Shown: positions 1 to 11,228 of the stretch, piece by piece
Layout: every line of letters begins with the position of its first letter
Position numbering within the stretch: position 1 is the first letter of the stretch
Source: Phyllostachys edulis
Lineage: Eukaryota > Streptophyta > Magnoliopsida > Poales > Poaceae
DNA length: 64,000 nt
NCBI GenBank assembly: GCA_036346405.1
Contig: CM070557.1
Location: 56,054,016 to 56,118,015, forward strand
Direction: 5' to 3'
Notes under the pieces: generated by a model
Seen by the model: the letters and a program-made list of their open reading frames with translations, nothing else
The model's database searches: none
Told to the model about the DNA's origin: nothing
Position numbers and translations under genes: made by a program

Positions 1-134
1 TGCACTTGAATGTATCTCAACAAGCTCACAATGAATGCACAAGAGTGTTTTGAGTGTTGAGTGAATGCAAAAGCTCTCAAGGCTCTATGAATGTCAAATG
101 GGCACTAGCAGCCTTGACTTGAGCAGTTGGGGGG

Positions 135-143
135 TATTTATAA
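135..143 (-). promoter_or_regulatory. TATA box of the minus-strand LTR
   Basis: The minus strand reads GGTTATAAATACCCCC here, a strong TATA box in a C-rich setting. About 30 bp further left would be the transcription start, followed by a leader rich in CACTCAA and CATTCA motifs. It would drive transcription leftward, out of the window. Confidence 0.6.
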
Positions 144-282
144 CCCCCACAAGCAATTATGACCGTTGGAAACAAAACCAGAGAAGTCAGGCGAAATCGA
201 GACGATCATAGTAAGTGGCCAGACGACCGAACTCGATCGAAACACGATCAGCGGCTAGACCAGATACTAAAAAAGGAAAAAG

Positions 283-660
283 TAGTCGTTGAATTTCGGT
301 CGAACGGCCGCAGTAAACGTCTTGACGTCCGATTTCCCGTCGTACCATTTTACCACGATACGACCGTTTGTAGGGTTTCGCGATTTACTCAAGGATTGCA
401 TCGGTTCGAATTTTGTACCGCCATATAAAAATCGGAATAACCAAGAGTCGATACGACCGCTCCCAAAACACGGAACGTCCGATTTCCAGATAAGTTTCTG
501 AGCAGATTTTACACTTGTTCTGTTTTTATTGAACCGCCTCATAAAAATCGGAACGACCGCAAAACGGTATGACCGTAAGTCACGGGCAGTACGACCGATT
601 TCCATGAGAAAGTCTGAGGCAATTTGCAACGCTTCTGGTTTTATTGAACCGCCAACTAAA
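283..660. repeat. Imperfect ~120 bp tandem repeats in the LTR, rich in CGACCG
   Basis: About three diverged copies of a unit of roughly 115-125 bp follow each other. Recurring landmarks are TTGAACCGCC, ATAAAAATCGGAA, TACGACCG and CGATTTCC. The hexamer CGACCG or its complement CGGTCG recurs many times. Repeats of this kind are common in the U3 of long copia LTRs and may carry promoter elements. Confidence 0.55.
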
Positions 661-1205
661 ATACTTAATGATCAAGATCATGCAGACGACTGCTCAAGGA
701 CCCGGCTGTTCCGCTTCAACACTTAATTGGTTGTTCCTTCAAAATGCGGATACACGAGTAATGTCCCAATATATCAAGACTAGCTGCATTTGACCGAAGT
801 AGAATCTGCAGACTACCGATTTTGAATGTAAGACTTAGAACTTTTCAAATATTTTCAAGTTAAAAATTCAAATGCATGCATGATCCTAAATTGATCCATA
901 TGGCATAAGAATATGCTATCAAGCTACTAGCCATGATCCCTCTTAATAGTACGGCGTTTATCCTATAATCCGGTCTTTCAACCAAACTCCCAAGACCGGT
1001 AAAATAGAAAAGGAACCTAGACTACTAGTACCTTGTCTTTTAACCCTTGTGGATCTTCATTTTCTCCTTTGACATGCATCTTTGCGTCAACAAGTTCACC
1101 AATGGAACTTAACCTTGTAAATACTCGATAAACTTGTTAATCCCATATTCACATATTGTCATTAATTACCAAAACAAATTTTAGGGGCCTAGATGCTTTT
1201 CAGGC

Positions 1206-4151
1206 GTACAATGGTTGGGCACTCTTGGTCCAATTACTTGGGATTTCTCAAGCATGACTATGTCTTTCGCTCGCCACGGACGACGGATCAAATGGACTGG
1301 TTTGCCGATGTCTTCTCGGTCAAGCCACGCCCTAGCATGTTCGGAAACAAACCTTCTGGATGACCTGTTAGGCGACTTTACTGACTTGTTTAATGAGCCG
1401 CATGGTCTCCCTCCAGTACGAGAGATCTCCCACCGTATTCACTTAAAAAAGGGACGAATGCTATTACAATTCGACCATACCGTTATGTGCAATTACAGAA
1501 GGATGAGTTGGAACGTCGGTGTGCCGAGATGCTTCTTCAAGGTACCATCTGCCGAAGTTCATCATCTTTTTCATCTCCAGTATTATTGGTCAAAAAGCAG
1601 GACGGATCTTGGCGTTTTCGTGTGGACTATCGCAACCTCAACGACCGCACAATCAAAGATAAGTTCCCTATCCCGACTGTGGATGAGTTACTCGATGAGC
1701 TTCGTGGTGCCAAATTTTTCACAAAGTTGGACTTACGCTCTGGATATCATCAAGTGTTAATGCATCCGACTGACATTGAGAAGACCGCTTTCTGCACACA
1801 TCAGGGTCTTTTTGAATTTCTTATCATACCATTTGGTCTTACCAATGCGCCCGCAACATTCCAGGCTCTTATGAATATCATGCTCCGGGATTTTCTTGGT
1901 CGATATGTCTTGGTTTTCTTTGATGATATTTTCATTTATAGCCCTATGCAACATCTACGCATAGTATTACAGCGTCTTCAACATCATCGCTTATTTTTGA
2001 AACGTTCCAAACGCTCCTTTGGAGAAACTTAGGTGGCACACTTGGGCCACGTTGTTTCGGCGGCCGGTGTTGCAGTTGACGATGCCAAAATCAGTGCGAT
2101 CTCTACATGGCCACCTCCTACGTCAGTCTGGGCACTCCGCAGTTTTCTTGGGTTGGCAAGATATTATCGCAAGTTCATACGTAATTTTGGTCTTATTGCA
2201 GCTCCATTGACTATGTTACTCATGAGGGAGGCTTTTTCATGGACATCCGAAGCCCAGGACGCCTTTCTTGGCCTCAAATCAGCACTAACTCAGGCTCCTG
2301 TTTTACAATTACCGAACTTCAGTAGCGATTTTATTGTTGAATGTGATGCTTCAGGGTTTGGCTTTGGCGCTATTTTACATCAGGGCACAGGTGCAGTGGC
2401 ATTTTTCAGTCGTCCGATTTCCCCCCATCATGCTTCCTTAGCAGCCTATGAATAGGAATTAATTGGCCTCGTCCAGGCTGTTCGTCATTGGCATCCGTAT
2501 TTGTAGGGGCGCCGGTTTTTGGTACGTACTGATCATTATAGTTTGAAGTTTTTGCTTGATCAATGTTTTTCGACAATTCCACAACATCAATGGGTCGGTA
2601 AACTCTTGGGTTATGATTTTTCCGTTGAATTCAAACCCGACAGCACCAATGTGGTCGTCGATTCTCTGTCTCGACGAGATTTTGACATGAAGTTGGCATC
2701 TTTAGCTCTGTCTACACCGAAGTTCTCTTTATTTGATGAACTACGTATTAGTCTCCAAGCTGGTCTGGCACTGCAGCCTTTACGTGACGCCATTACAGAG
2801 GGAAGCCAGCATGGTTCATGGGCTCTTACCGACGGCTTGATTACATTCAACAATCGTGTTTACGTTCCAGCTACGGCTGCACTCTTACCGTCCATTTTGC
2901 AGCTTGCCCATGGTATGGGTCATGAAGGTATTCAAAAAACGCTTCATCGCCTACGGGCTGATTTTCATGTGCCACATGCAAGGGCAGTTGTTCAAGACTA
3001 CATACGTGCTTGTGATACTTGTCAACGCAATAAAGGCGAACAATTGCATCCAGTTGGCTTGCTTCAACCGTTGGAGGTACCTTCTACTGTTTGGGCCGAC
3101 ATATCAATGGAATTCATCGAGGGTCTGCCTTGTATTCATGGTAAAACAGTCCTTCTAACCGTGATGGATCGTTTTTCTAAATTCTCCCATTTCCTGCCAT
3201 TGGCTCATCCATACACGGCATATTCAGTGGCTCCAAGTTTTTTTAGTAAAATCATTCGCCTACATGGTATTCCGACATCTATTGTCAGTGACCGCGATAC
3301 AGTTTTTACAAGCACTTTTTGGATCTGAACTTTTTCGTTTAGCCGGTGTTCCGCTCAACCTCAGTTCCGCTTTTCACCCCCAATCAGGTGGTCAGTCGGA
3401 AGTGGTTAACAAGATCATTGTTATGTATCTACGTTGCCTTACTGGAGATCGGCCTAAACAATGGCTTCGTTGATTACCGTGGGCCAAGTATTGTTATAAT
3501 ACATCTTTTCAGACATCGCTCCGTACTTCGCCGTTTAAGGTGGTTTATGGCTGGGACCCACCGACTTTGCGTTCTTATCAAATCGGAACTACCAAGCTGC
3601 CAGCAGTGGACCAACTTTTACAGGAAAGGGATGCTTTCTTGATTGAAATTCATGATCGTCTAATGCTCGCCCAACAAACCCACAAACGACATTACGACAA
3701 AGGTCATCGTGAGCTGGAATTTTTGGAAGGGCAGTGGGTATGGCTTCGTTTACATAATCGGCCTATCGCTTCTTTGTCGCCGCCTACTCAAGGAAACTTG
3801 GGACCACACTATTTTGGACCTTATCAAATTCTTCAGAAAGTGGGTTATGTGGCTTATCGCTTACAATTACCTGCTCGTGACAAGATCCATAATGTCTTTC
3901 ATGTGAGTTTGCTAAAACCATTTATTGGTCCATCGCCCTCCTCACCACCGCCCCTGCCAATACTATTACATGGTCAAGTTTGTGTTGTCCCGGCCAAAGT
4001 GCTTAAGTCTTGTCGAGCCTGTGACCGCCTTCAAGTCTTGGTGCAGTGGAAAAATGCACCCGGAACAAGTGCTTCATGGGAGGATTTGAATCAATTTCAA
4101 CGACTCTATCTGTCATTTAAGCTCGAGGACGAGCTATTTTTAAAGGAGGAG
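1206..4151 (+). pseudogene. Broken pol of the Reina-like element (RT, RNase H, integrase, chromodomain)
   Basis: Reverse transcriptase lies at about 1480-2030, with KLDLRSGYHQV, FGLTNAPATFQ and the active-site stretch FFDDIFIYS. RNase H follows (about 2040-2700), with FIVECDASGFGFGAIL and a VVDSLSRRD-type end. Integrase covers about 2880-3480, with a zinc-binding region around DTCQRN and a core containing VTVMDRFSKFSHF. The chromodomain is at about 3990-4130 (VLVQWKNAPGTSASWEDL). Disruptions are a frameshift near 1480, in-frame stops at 2030, 2453, about 2505 and 3471, and a frameshift near 3300. The reading frame runs on into the LTR. Non-functional; product assignment is firm. Confidence 0.88.
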
Positions 4152-4154
4152 AGA

Positions 4155-4454
4155 TGTCATGTGGGGTATTACGTACAAGCGAAGAAGCAAGACAGCACTG
4201 GACGTTGCTCCAAAAGAGTCCTGGTTCGGCTACTTCATCTGCTTTTGATGTTTTGCAGATTGGAATAGTTAGTTTCCTTTTCGGTTTAGTTTCCTTTCGG
4301 TCTCGAGATAGTTTCTGCAATCAGAATGACTTAGTTCAGATTCGAGTTTGATTCGTAGTCTGAATTGTTAGGAGCTCTCTATTTAATGAAGAGAAGTACT
4401 TTGTTTTCGCTATGCAAGAAATATCGAAACCCTCAAACCCATTTTGCTCTGTAG
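4155..4454 (+). repeat. 3' LTR, first part, of the Reina-like element
   Basis: It begins TGTCATGTGG directly after the purine tract AAAGGAGGAGAGA. It contains a promoter-like CTATTTAATGAAGAG at about 4379-4393 and stops where the inverted-repeat element begins. Confidence 0.6.
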
Positions 4455-5800
4455 AACGTCCGCTTTGGACGATGCATAGTAGTTACCTTCCGCTTTCGTT
4501 CTTCGCAGTAATTCAAACCATCAATAATTTGAAAACCTTTCCTTCCTTTCGGTTGTGTTTCAAATGTAATTTGGTAACATTTGAAATTCAATTTAAAAGT
4601 TTGAGCTTCCTCTATCTTTCTGGCTCAAATTTTCTTTCCCAGTAAAGCCCACTCCACCCGGCTTTCTCCCCGCCTGCCCGCCATCTTTTTTCTCTCCTCC
4701 TTTTTCCTCTGGCGCCAGCCCATTATCATCTTCTTCTTTCTTTTTCCGTGTCTCTTTTCCTGCGCGCGCGCCGCCATGTCGCTCTCAGGCTCGCGCCGGC
4801 CAAGCCGCCGATCGCCGTCGCCGCAATATCGCCGCCTGAGACTCGCTGCAGGCTGTCGCAGCCCCAAAGCCGCGGTTCTCGCCGCCGCCTGCCTTGTCGC
4901 CGCCTAAGCATCGCCGCCATGCTCGCTTCTGCGCCGCTGCGGCCGCCACGAACCACGACGCCATGCTATCCAAGCTTCAAGCCAAGCTGTCAGAGCCGCC
5001 TGAAGTCAAGACGCCATCGCCGGCCTCCTCCACCTCCGCCACCACAAGACATCGTCAGCTGAAGCCGCTGTCATTTGCTGCCAAGGACCGAACCAAGTGC
5101 CACATGTACAATCCTCTCCGAGCCCCCATCCTCCCTTTAATCTTCTGAAATCCATGAGTATAAAGCTCCTTCCTTGCTTGAGCTTCCACGCCACCCTCGA
5201 TCAAGCCAAGTAAGTCCTGCCTCTAATCAGACCATGTTGATCCTACATTTTATGCAAATTATATTCGCTTGCCTTTATCAAATGCGTTAAAGCTGGTAGT
5301 TAAATCCCCTGAGCTCCTTGACATTAATCCTTGTCACCTTAAACTATGTGGTAATACTAGTTATAGGTTGTATTGCGCTAGTCAGAACCAGGTATTAATA
5401 TCCCCATCATTTTCTCAACATAAAATGATTTGGGTAGTCATTATGGTCCATTGACTAAAAGGTGTGAAAATCTCCCCAAAACCTCAATTGCTAGTTCTAT
5501 CCTGGCGGATGAAGTGGTGCTCTCGTTATCATGATTGGTTGGTTTGTGGAATGAACCGCCCAGATAACCCTAAGGACTTAATCTTGTCACGACCTCCGTG
5601 TTAAACAAGTACAACCACAAGTCTCAAAGTGCAACTTGGCTTAGTAAAGTTGTACAAGTCTTGGAGATACTCCCTTGGAAGCGACACAAAATGGTGAAGT
5701 TACAATCGCTAGTCGTTGTGGTAGGGAGCTAGGCTGCGCTTAGTTGTTGTGGTAAACATCACGCACAACATATAGGCGTAACCGTATGGGTGGAATAATG
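4455..5800 (+). repeat. Left arm of the inverted-repeat element
   Basis: AT-rich outer part (4455-4640), then a pyrimidine-rich and GC-rich stretch (4650-5150), a TATA box and splice-donor-like motif (5159-5215), and an AT-rich inner part. Similarity to the right arm is high in the outer 190 bp and inner 600 bp, weaker in the GC-rich middle. Confidence 0.7.
5159..5215 (+). promoter_or_regulatory. TATA box and following splice-donor-like motif, left arm
   Basis: TATAAAG at 5159-5165 is followed 42-50 bp later by CCAAGTAAGTCC, a good 5' splice site. The same pair, in the same spacing and inverted, occurs in the right arm. This looks like a core promoter plus short first exon facing the spacer. 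Confidence 0.5.
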
Positions 5801-6267
5801 CTAGAAAGGTTCTTTCTCCGCCGTGCAGCCTTCTCTGCTTCACGGCGCGGGAGCGACGCCTCATGCGCGCCTGCTGCGCCGCATGGACACCGAAGGTCGC
5901 TTTGCGAGCTGCTCAAGCCGACGCTTCTTCCAATATCGGGTTTCTCGGCCAGGTCGCCGCCCGCTGCAGCTGAGCCGAGTCGCTGCCGAAGCCAGCGGCT
6001 TCGCCCTTGCTTCGCAGCGATTTTGTCTTCCCATTGACAAGATAGTTCATCATCGTTGCCGCGAGGGTGTCTGGAGCGAAGCCGCCGGAGAAGCCCCGAG
6101 CCGCAGATCTCTCGCGGCAGATGATGTTGTAAATCATCGCCGGGTCACCGCACCAGCGGTCAGCGGGGCTTGTTGTCGGCGGCGCCAAGGACTCGAAGCG
6201 CTCCGCTTGGGACGCCATCGACAACGAAGCCCCGCCGACCCACCAAAGCAAATGACCTAGGCAATGA

Positions 6268-6708
6268 TTTACAACATCCACTCGCACCGACGAGATCCGC
6301 CACCCGGACGCTTTCACCGTAGCGGCTCACTCCGACACCTCCGCGCCAACCCGAAAGCAGATGATGAAGCCTCTATGTCATTATATGGGAGAGAGACACC
6401 ACATCATCAAGAGAGACGCCAGACTTGCAGAGGTGGCACGCCTCACCACCGCCTTGCGAAGCGCATTTCTCCCAGCCCAGCTTCCTCCCGCTTTTCTCCA
6501 AATGACGGACGCGACCGACCTCTTTTCGCCTCGAGGAGCCCGCGACCAGATGATCACACAAGAAGAGCTGCAGGACGCCGCCCACCGCCGCTTCGACGAC
6601 CTTCCAAAGGTCCAGCGTGACGCAGCTTCACTGCTCACAGACATCAAGACGAAGTCGCCCCTGCTCGACGAAGCCACCAGAGCCGCCCCGGCCCCGATGG
6701 AGTAGTCA
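6268..6708 (+). CDS. Unrecognised ORF in the spacer of the inverted-repeat element
   Basis: One frame stays open for about 146 codons from 6268 to a TAG at 6706-6708; the first ATG is at 6361 and would give 115 residues. The predicted protein is hydrophilic and helix-prone, with a segment reading ITQEELQDAAHRRFDDLPKV. I recognise no family. It could be a captured exon fragment, since the frame is open well upstream of the ATG, or a chance frame in GC-rich DNA. It lies between two inward-facing promoters, so it could be transcribed. Confidence 0.25.
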
Positions 6709-6727
6709 CGATCACACAAGAACTATT

Positions 6728-9040
6728 CTAGCTATCTCGCCTTCCGTTATTCCACCCATACGGGTTACGCCTATATGTTAAAGTGGATGTTTACTACAAC
6801 GACTTAGCGCACTGCCCCTACCACAACGACTAGCGCACTGGTAACTTCACCATTTCGTGTCCTTCCAAGCCGGAGTATCTCCAAGACTTGTAATGCTCTT
6901 CGCTCCTCCAAAGGAGATGACTTTCAAGGTTCAATAACTTTACTAAGCCAAGTTGCACTTTGCGATTTGTGGTTGTACTTGTTTAACACGGAGGTCGTGA
7001 CAAGATTAAGTCCTTAGGGTTATCTCGGGCGGTTCATTCCACAAACCAACCAACCATGTGCTCCCCGAGCACCCACCACCTCACCATCCGCCCAGATAGA
7101 ACTAGCAATTCGGGGTTTTGGGGAGTAAAACCAAATTATTTTCAGACCTTTTAGTCAATGGACCACCAATGACTACCCAAACCATTTGATGTTGAGGAAA
7201 TGATGATTAGGGTATTGACACCCTAGATTTAAGCAAGACTAGCATGTCGCTTAAGTACAACCTATAACTAGTATTACCACATAGTTACTAAGGTGACAAG
7301 GATTAATGGATTCAATTTATCAAGGATGGCATATTAATCAACAAGTGGGAATTTAACTACCTTAAGCTTTAACATACATTTGATAAAGAAATAAAGCATG
7401 CAATTTTGCTAATTTAAATGAATATAATTTGCATAAAATGCAGGATCAACATGGTCAAAGTATTGACTCGCCTTGATTAGAGGTAAGGTGATCGTGATAA
7501 TCTTGATCTTGATCAACTTGAGAGTCTCCGGCGTCTTCAAATCCTAAGCGGACGAATTAACGGAAAAAGACACAACGAAAAAGAGAGCAAGTAAATACAC
7601 AAGAATAAACAAATGAACTCCAAATTAATCAAGTCCTATGCTATTAGCAAGATCTTGATTTAAAAAAATTTTAGAAATTTATTTCATAATTTTTGGAGTT
7701 AAAATGGATGAGATATGGATTTCCGAAGATTAAAGGAATTTAGGAAAAGGGAGAAAGGTGCACTACACAAGCAATGCATGGACTTGGTTTACAGCACAGT
7801 GGCACCTGCTCACAAAGAAGGGGAAAGGGCCCCACATGGCGCCCAAAGGAGGGTGGTTCAAGCAATGACACGGGGCCTCAATCCCAAATAATTCCCCATT
7901 TCATTGCTTCGCTTTTTGCTTCAGAGAAAGAACAGTGGAGAGGCGGCATGGCGCAAGACGGCGGCGGCACGCCATGGAGGGCGGCGGAGAGGTCGGCGAT
8001 TTGCTGCCAGGAGCTCCGGAGGCGGGCGACCACAATGGACGTGGCGGGCGATGCCGGGAGAGAGGGCAAGGCTGCGGCGGCTTCCCATTAAGTCCGGCGC
8101 ACGGCGAGGAAAGGGCGCCACAATGGCGGGCATCGCAGACCGGCGGCGCAGGCTGGGGAGGCTTGGACGGGCGGTTTGGGCGGCGGATGGCTGCCCGGCA
8201 TGACGGCTACGGGCGAAGAAGAGTAGGGTCGCCATGACGGGAAGGCGATGAGGCGGGGTTGGGTTCTCGCGCCATGGGATACTCGTGACGCGGTTCTCGG
8301 GCGGAGCTCACCGAGCGGCGGCGAGGGCGAGGCGGCGCCGAGGAGGAAGCGCGGCTGCTCGCTCGACTTACTCAAGCTCGGGGTGGCGGGAAGCTCAAGC
8401 GCGGGCGGGCTTTATAGGGAGCTCATGGCGCGGAGGATGTGGGTCCGGCCCTGGCGCGGCCACATGCTCGAGGCGCGACGACGCGCGCGGGCGCGGGAAG
8501 GCGCTGCGATGGCGTAGGGTTTTGGCGCTTACTTGGTCATGGGCGGCAGGAAAAGAATAAGACGGCGCAAGACAGAGCAGTATGGCGACGGTTTGGCGGC
8601 GATAAGACGGGCGGCGAAGGAGACACGGCTTTTGAGTCAGAAGGCGGCGGCGGGTCTCAGTATGGCGACGATCAGAAGCGATGGCACAAGGCGCAAGGCA
8701 CAAGACGAGAGGGGACGAAGCAAGCGCAGTAAAGGCGCCGCCACGGAAAAGAAAGAAGAAGATGACAAAGGGCTCAAGACAGAAAAAAGGAGGAGAGAAA
8801 AGAGGGTCGGCAGGCAGGGGAGAACGGCCGGCCGAGCTGGGTTCACTGGGAAAGAATGGCCGAGCCCAAAAGATAGAGGGAAGCTCAAACTTGCAAATTG
8901 AATTTCAAATGTTACCAAATTACATTTGAAACACAACCCAAAGGAAGGAAAGGTTTTCAAATTATTGATGGTTTGAATTACTACAAGAACTAATCGGAAA
9001 GGTAACTATTATGCATCGTCCAAAACGGACGTTATGACTC
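6728..9040 (-). repeat. Right arm of the inverted-repeat element
   Basis: Reverse complement of the left arm, with an extra segment at 7490-8340. That segment holds an AT-rich stretch followed by a GC-rich stretch with many short open frames on both strands; none resembles a known protein. Confidence 0.7.
8355..8416 (-). promoter_or_regulatory. TATA box and following splice-donor-like motif, right arm
   Basis: On the minus strand TATAAAG (8416-8410) is followed by CGCTTGAGCTTCC and then TTGAGTAAGTCG. It mirrors 5159-5215 and points inward, toward the spacer. Confidence 0.5.
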
Positions 9041-9215
9041 CTCTATTCTACTCAGATTGCTTTGTTCTCGTCGCCGACAACACTTCCGTAACTCGCCACG
9101 GGCTGCGATCAACACGGCGCCACCGCCACGACGCCGGGGCTCTAGAATCCGTCCACCTCCAGTACACGAATACAACCTGTGATCCAAAGCTTCCTCATCA
9201 ACGCAAGTTCCTGAC
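9040..9215 (+). repeat. 3' LTR, second part, of the Reina-like element
   Basis: The sequence after the inverted-repeat element (CTCGTCGCCGACAAC ... ACGAATACAACCTG ... AAGTTCCTGAC) resembles the 3' end of Reina-type LTRs as I remember them. Its end is the complement of the LTR start. This supports a nested insertion rather than two separate elements. The exact end is uncertain by a few bases. Confidence 0.45.
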
Positions 9216-9813
9216 TCATTGGCTTTGAGAAATGGTTTTGTTCTACTCTCACATGACTTAGTATTTGTGTTTTGTCTAGTCTTTTTTTTATCTGTCTTTC
9301 AAGTAGTGCTTTGCACTTTTTTTGTTCTCATGCTATGTTATCTCTTAGTAGCAAGCTGCCATGGGTATCATTTTTATAGCAATGATTATTGCCACCAACT
9401 GCTTGTTTTGTAGAAAGAATGTCTTTATCAAGGATAACTTTGTTGCTGTTATTTTTCGCTGGTACATAACAGATCATCACTCACCAATCACCAGTGCAAT
9501 CTGATTTCCGAACTGTAGGTTCAGTAAATTGGAACCATTTTATTGCTGAGGCTATGTTTCTCTTGTAGAAACTCGTGGTTTCCCTCCTCATTAAAAGTGA
9601 AAAAAAATCAAAGAAGAATCTTGCATCTTAAGGTTATTTATCAATGGACAGTTTTTTTTATTCCGAGTCTGAATAAAGTCAATGTATAATCCTTTTCTAC
9701 TTCCTCAAACAATGCACTCCTTATTTGTTTGTCAGTGGCTCCTTTTGATAGCTGTTGGCTGTTGCATTTTCAGTCTGTCAGTTCCTGACTGTGGCATCTG
9801 TTTCTCTCATCAG
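9216..9813. other. T-rich non-coding stretch, intron-like
   Basis: No conserved coding sequence is visible. The stretch is T-rich and ends in a good 3' splice site (CTCTCATCAG at 9804-9813), so it may be the tail of an intron whose upstream exon lies left of the transposon cluster. Confidence 0.3.
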
Positions 9814-9875
9814 ATGACAACGAGTTCAAGGAAGTTTTCATCGCCAGGCCGGAGGATTTCATGTCATCGGCATGA
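9814..9875 (+). CDS. Possible orphan terminal exon of an unidentified gene
   Basis: After the 3' splice site at 9813, one frame (needing one base from a preceding exon) encodes about 20 residues including EFKEVFIARPEDF, then stops at 9873-9875. The composition is typical of a real C-terminus and the DNA after the stop resembles a 3' UTR. No matching upstream exon is visible inside the window; it would lie left of the transposon cluster or be lost. I do not recognise the protein. Chance is a real alternative at this length. Confidence 0.3.
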
Positions 9876-11159
9876 TGCAGTTGCATTCGTCATTTTTCCT
9901 TTCTCATCTCTGCAAGGACTGTCCCGCAGCTCCTCCGAAGCGGATCATGCTGCCTGCTCTACATAGGCCCCTGTAGGATGTTGGTCACTTGTCTACTTGT
10001 TATAAAGATGCTAAACTACCATTGCGGATGGCATTAAGTTTTGATTCGGACCCTCCAGCCGATACGCGCTCTTGTACCTACTGGACTCTGTCCTGATGCT
10101 CTGATCAGGCACACACCTACTTGTCTTTTGTACCGGCGCATGAATGGATGGTGAGAATGAGATCCATTGGTGATTGGGATTCCACCACCTAATACATAGA
10201 GCGCTTTATCATGCAGACCTTGTTGTTTTTGCCAATTGTTATTGCTAGATGGAACAAATCGTCGGTTAGTTTATGTGAAATCCGGCCTATCACAGATTCA
10301 CAATGTTCTTGTTGTCTCAGGGTGAATGCTTGCATTGCCAACCATTTTACTACTTCTATATTGGAATGTGAGATGTATTTCATTTCTGATCCGTCGTACA
10401 TGAATTCGATATTGCTTTAGCCTGTGCTGTCCTTCAATTCTATCTGCCGTCAAATTAAAAGTAGACGTAGTCCAGTGAGATAATGTCGAATGGTCGAAGT
10501 TTCTTATCGAGCTACCATTACCTTTTCTTGTTTCTTTATTGCAAGGTAATTAAACTGGCTGATACGGCAATCGGTAGCTTCGGAGCACTTGCAATTTTCT
10601 GCTTACATATGGTGAAAAAAATTTATACCAGTAACTTCTCCAGAAGAAAAAGACTGACAAGAAAGTCTCGCACTCACGTCCCAGAAAGTCAGAACATGAG
10701 CAACATAACTAACTATGAAACGCAAGAACGGCCACGTATATCTTATTCACTTTTTTTTATTAAAAAAACAATAAACTTCGAAATCGAAGGCTAGAGTAAA
10801 GAATGAAAAGTATATGTGAATTTTACCCAAACAACATCGCTATGGATTTCAGGCCCCAGTTTGGAACGAAGAAATTCTCCTGCGAAAATTATACTGTAAC
10901 TTGTGATATTCTTGCAAAATTTCTACCTTTCCAGGCAGGACTTTCGGTATTTCAGAAAGGATCGAAGGAAGAAGAGGAAGGACCAGTTCCAAGTTGGAAA
11001 TTACCAGCCTCTCTCTTTCTCAAGTCTCCATGGTCTGCCAAGACCAAGTGCAGCGAAAAGTCCAGCTCATCTATTGGCCCTGACCCTCTCTGTTCTTTTA
11101 CTTCATTTGCACTTTGACTTCAAAGCAGCCTTGCTTAGCTACTAATCCTTCCACATCTT
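9876..11159. other. Intergenic DNA upstream of the sulfotransferase gene
   Basis: The start may be the 3' UTR of the orphan exon. The rest is AT-rich with no supported gene; open frames at 10211-10420, 10483-10794 and 10803-11117 show no protein family. It presumably includes the sulfotransferase promoter. Confidence 0.5.
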
Positions 11160-11228
11160 TCAAACCTTTTTAAATTCTACTACACTACTACTGCAATATC
11201 TCCTCTCGTTTTTTTAACCAAGAAATTC

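Larger units (their letters stand above)
1..1202 (-). mobile_element. Partial LTR of a SIRE/Maximus-like Ty1/copia retrotransposon
   Basis: Read on the minus strand, the sequence begins at 1202 with TGAAAAGCATCTAGGCCCC. I recognise this start from LTRs of the grass SIRE/Maximus (Ty1/copia) group, followed by the usual AT-rich stretch with AATTAATGACAATATG. Going left come a U3-like region with internal tandem repeats (283-660), a TATA box (135-143) and a leader-like stretch running off the window edge. No coding sequence is visible. Because the window cuts it at base 1, I cannot tell a solo LTR from a full element, and the target-site duplication cannot be checked. It abuts truncated Reina-like pol at 1203, so it probably inserted into that older element. 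Family assignment is from memory of the terminus. Confidence 0.7.
4455..9040. mobile_element. Long-arm inverted-repeat (foldback or MULE-like) element
   Basis: The left arm (4455-5800) is matched by the reverse complement of the right arm (6728-9040). Pairs include 4455-4640 with 8850-9040, 5155-5215 with 8340-8416, 5215-5260 with 7430-7490, 5260-5460 with 7140-7430, and 5460-5800 with 6728-7140. Outer ends read AACGTCCGCTTTGGACGATG and, on the other strand, AACGTCCGTTTTGGACGATG. The right arm has about 0.85 kb (7490-8340) absent from the left. The spacer (5801-6727) is GC-rich. No transposase is visible and no clear target-site duplication flanks it, so the class is open: a non-autonomous Mutator-like element with long TIRs, a foldback element, or an inverted pair of LTR-like units. 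Confidence 0.65.
1203..9215 (+). mobile_element. 5'-truncated Reina-like chromovirus (Ty3/gypsy), interrupted in its 3' LTR
   Basis: The element begins abruptly at 1203, in the linker before reverse transcriptase, next to the copia LTR; gag, protease and 5' LTR are missing. It continues through RT, RNase H, integrase and a chromodomain to a purine-rich tract (about 4142-4154). The 3' LTR opens TGTCATGTGG at 4155. That LTR is broken at about 4455 by an inverted-repeat element and appears to resume at about 9040, ending near 9213 in CCTGAC, which mirrors the TGTCA start. The short LTR (about 480 bp without the insert) and C-terminal chromodomain fit the Reina group. Because the 5' end is missing, no target-site duplication can be checked. 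Confidence 0.7.

Noticed and set aside
5786..6317. Several GC-rich open frames on both strands in the spacer of the inverted-repeat element
   Set aside because: Overlapping frames in GC-rich DNA with Arg/Ala/Pro-rich products and no recognisable family; only 6268-6708 was kept, at low confidence.
7774..8960. Many overlapping frames on both strands, right arm
   Set aside because: Low-complexity Gly/Arg/Ala-rich products from GC-rich repeat DNA, no start or splice support.
4455..9040. Mutator-like element call with a 9 bp target-site duplication
   Set aside because: The flanks (GCTCTGTAG and ATGACTCCT) do not match, so I left the class open.
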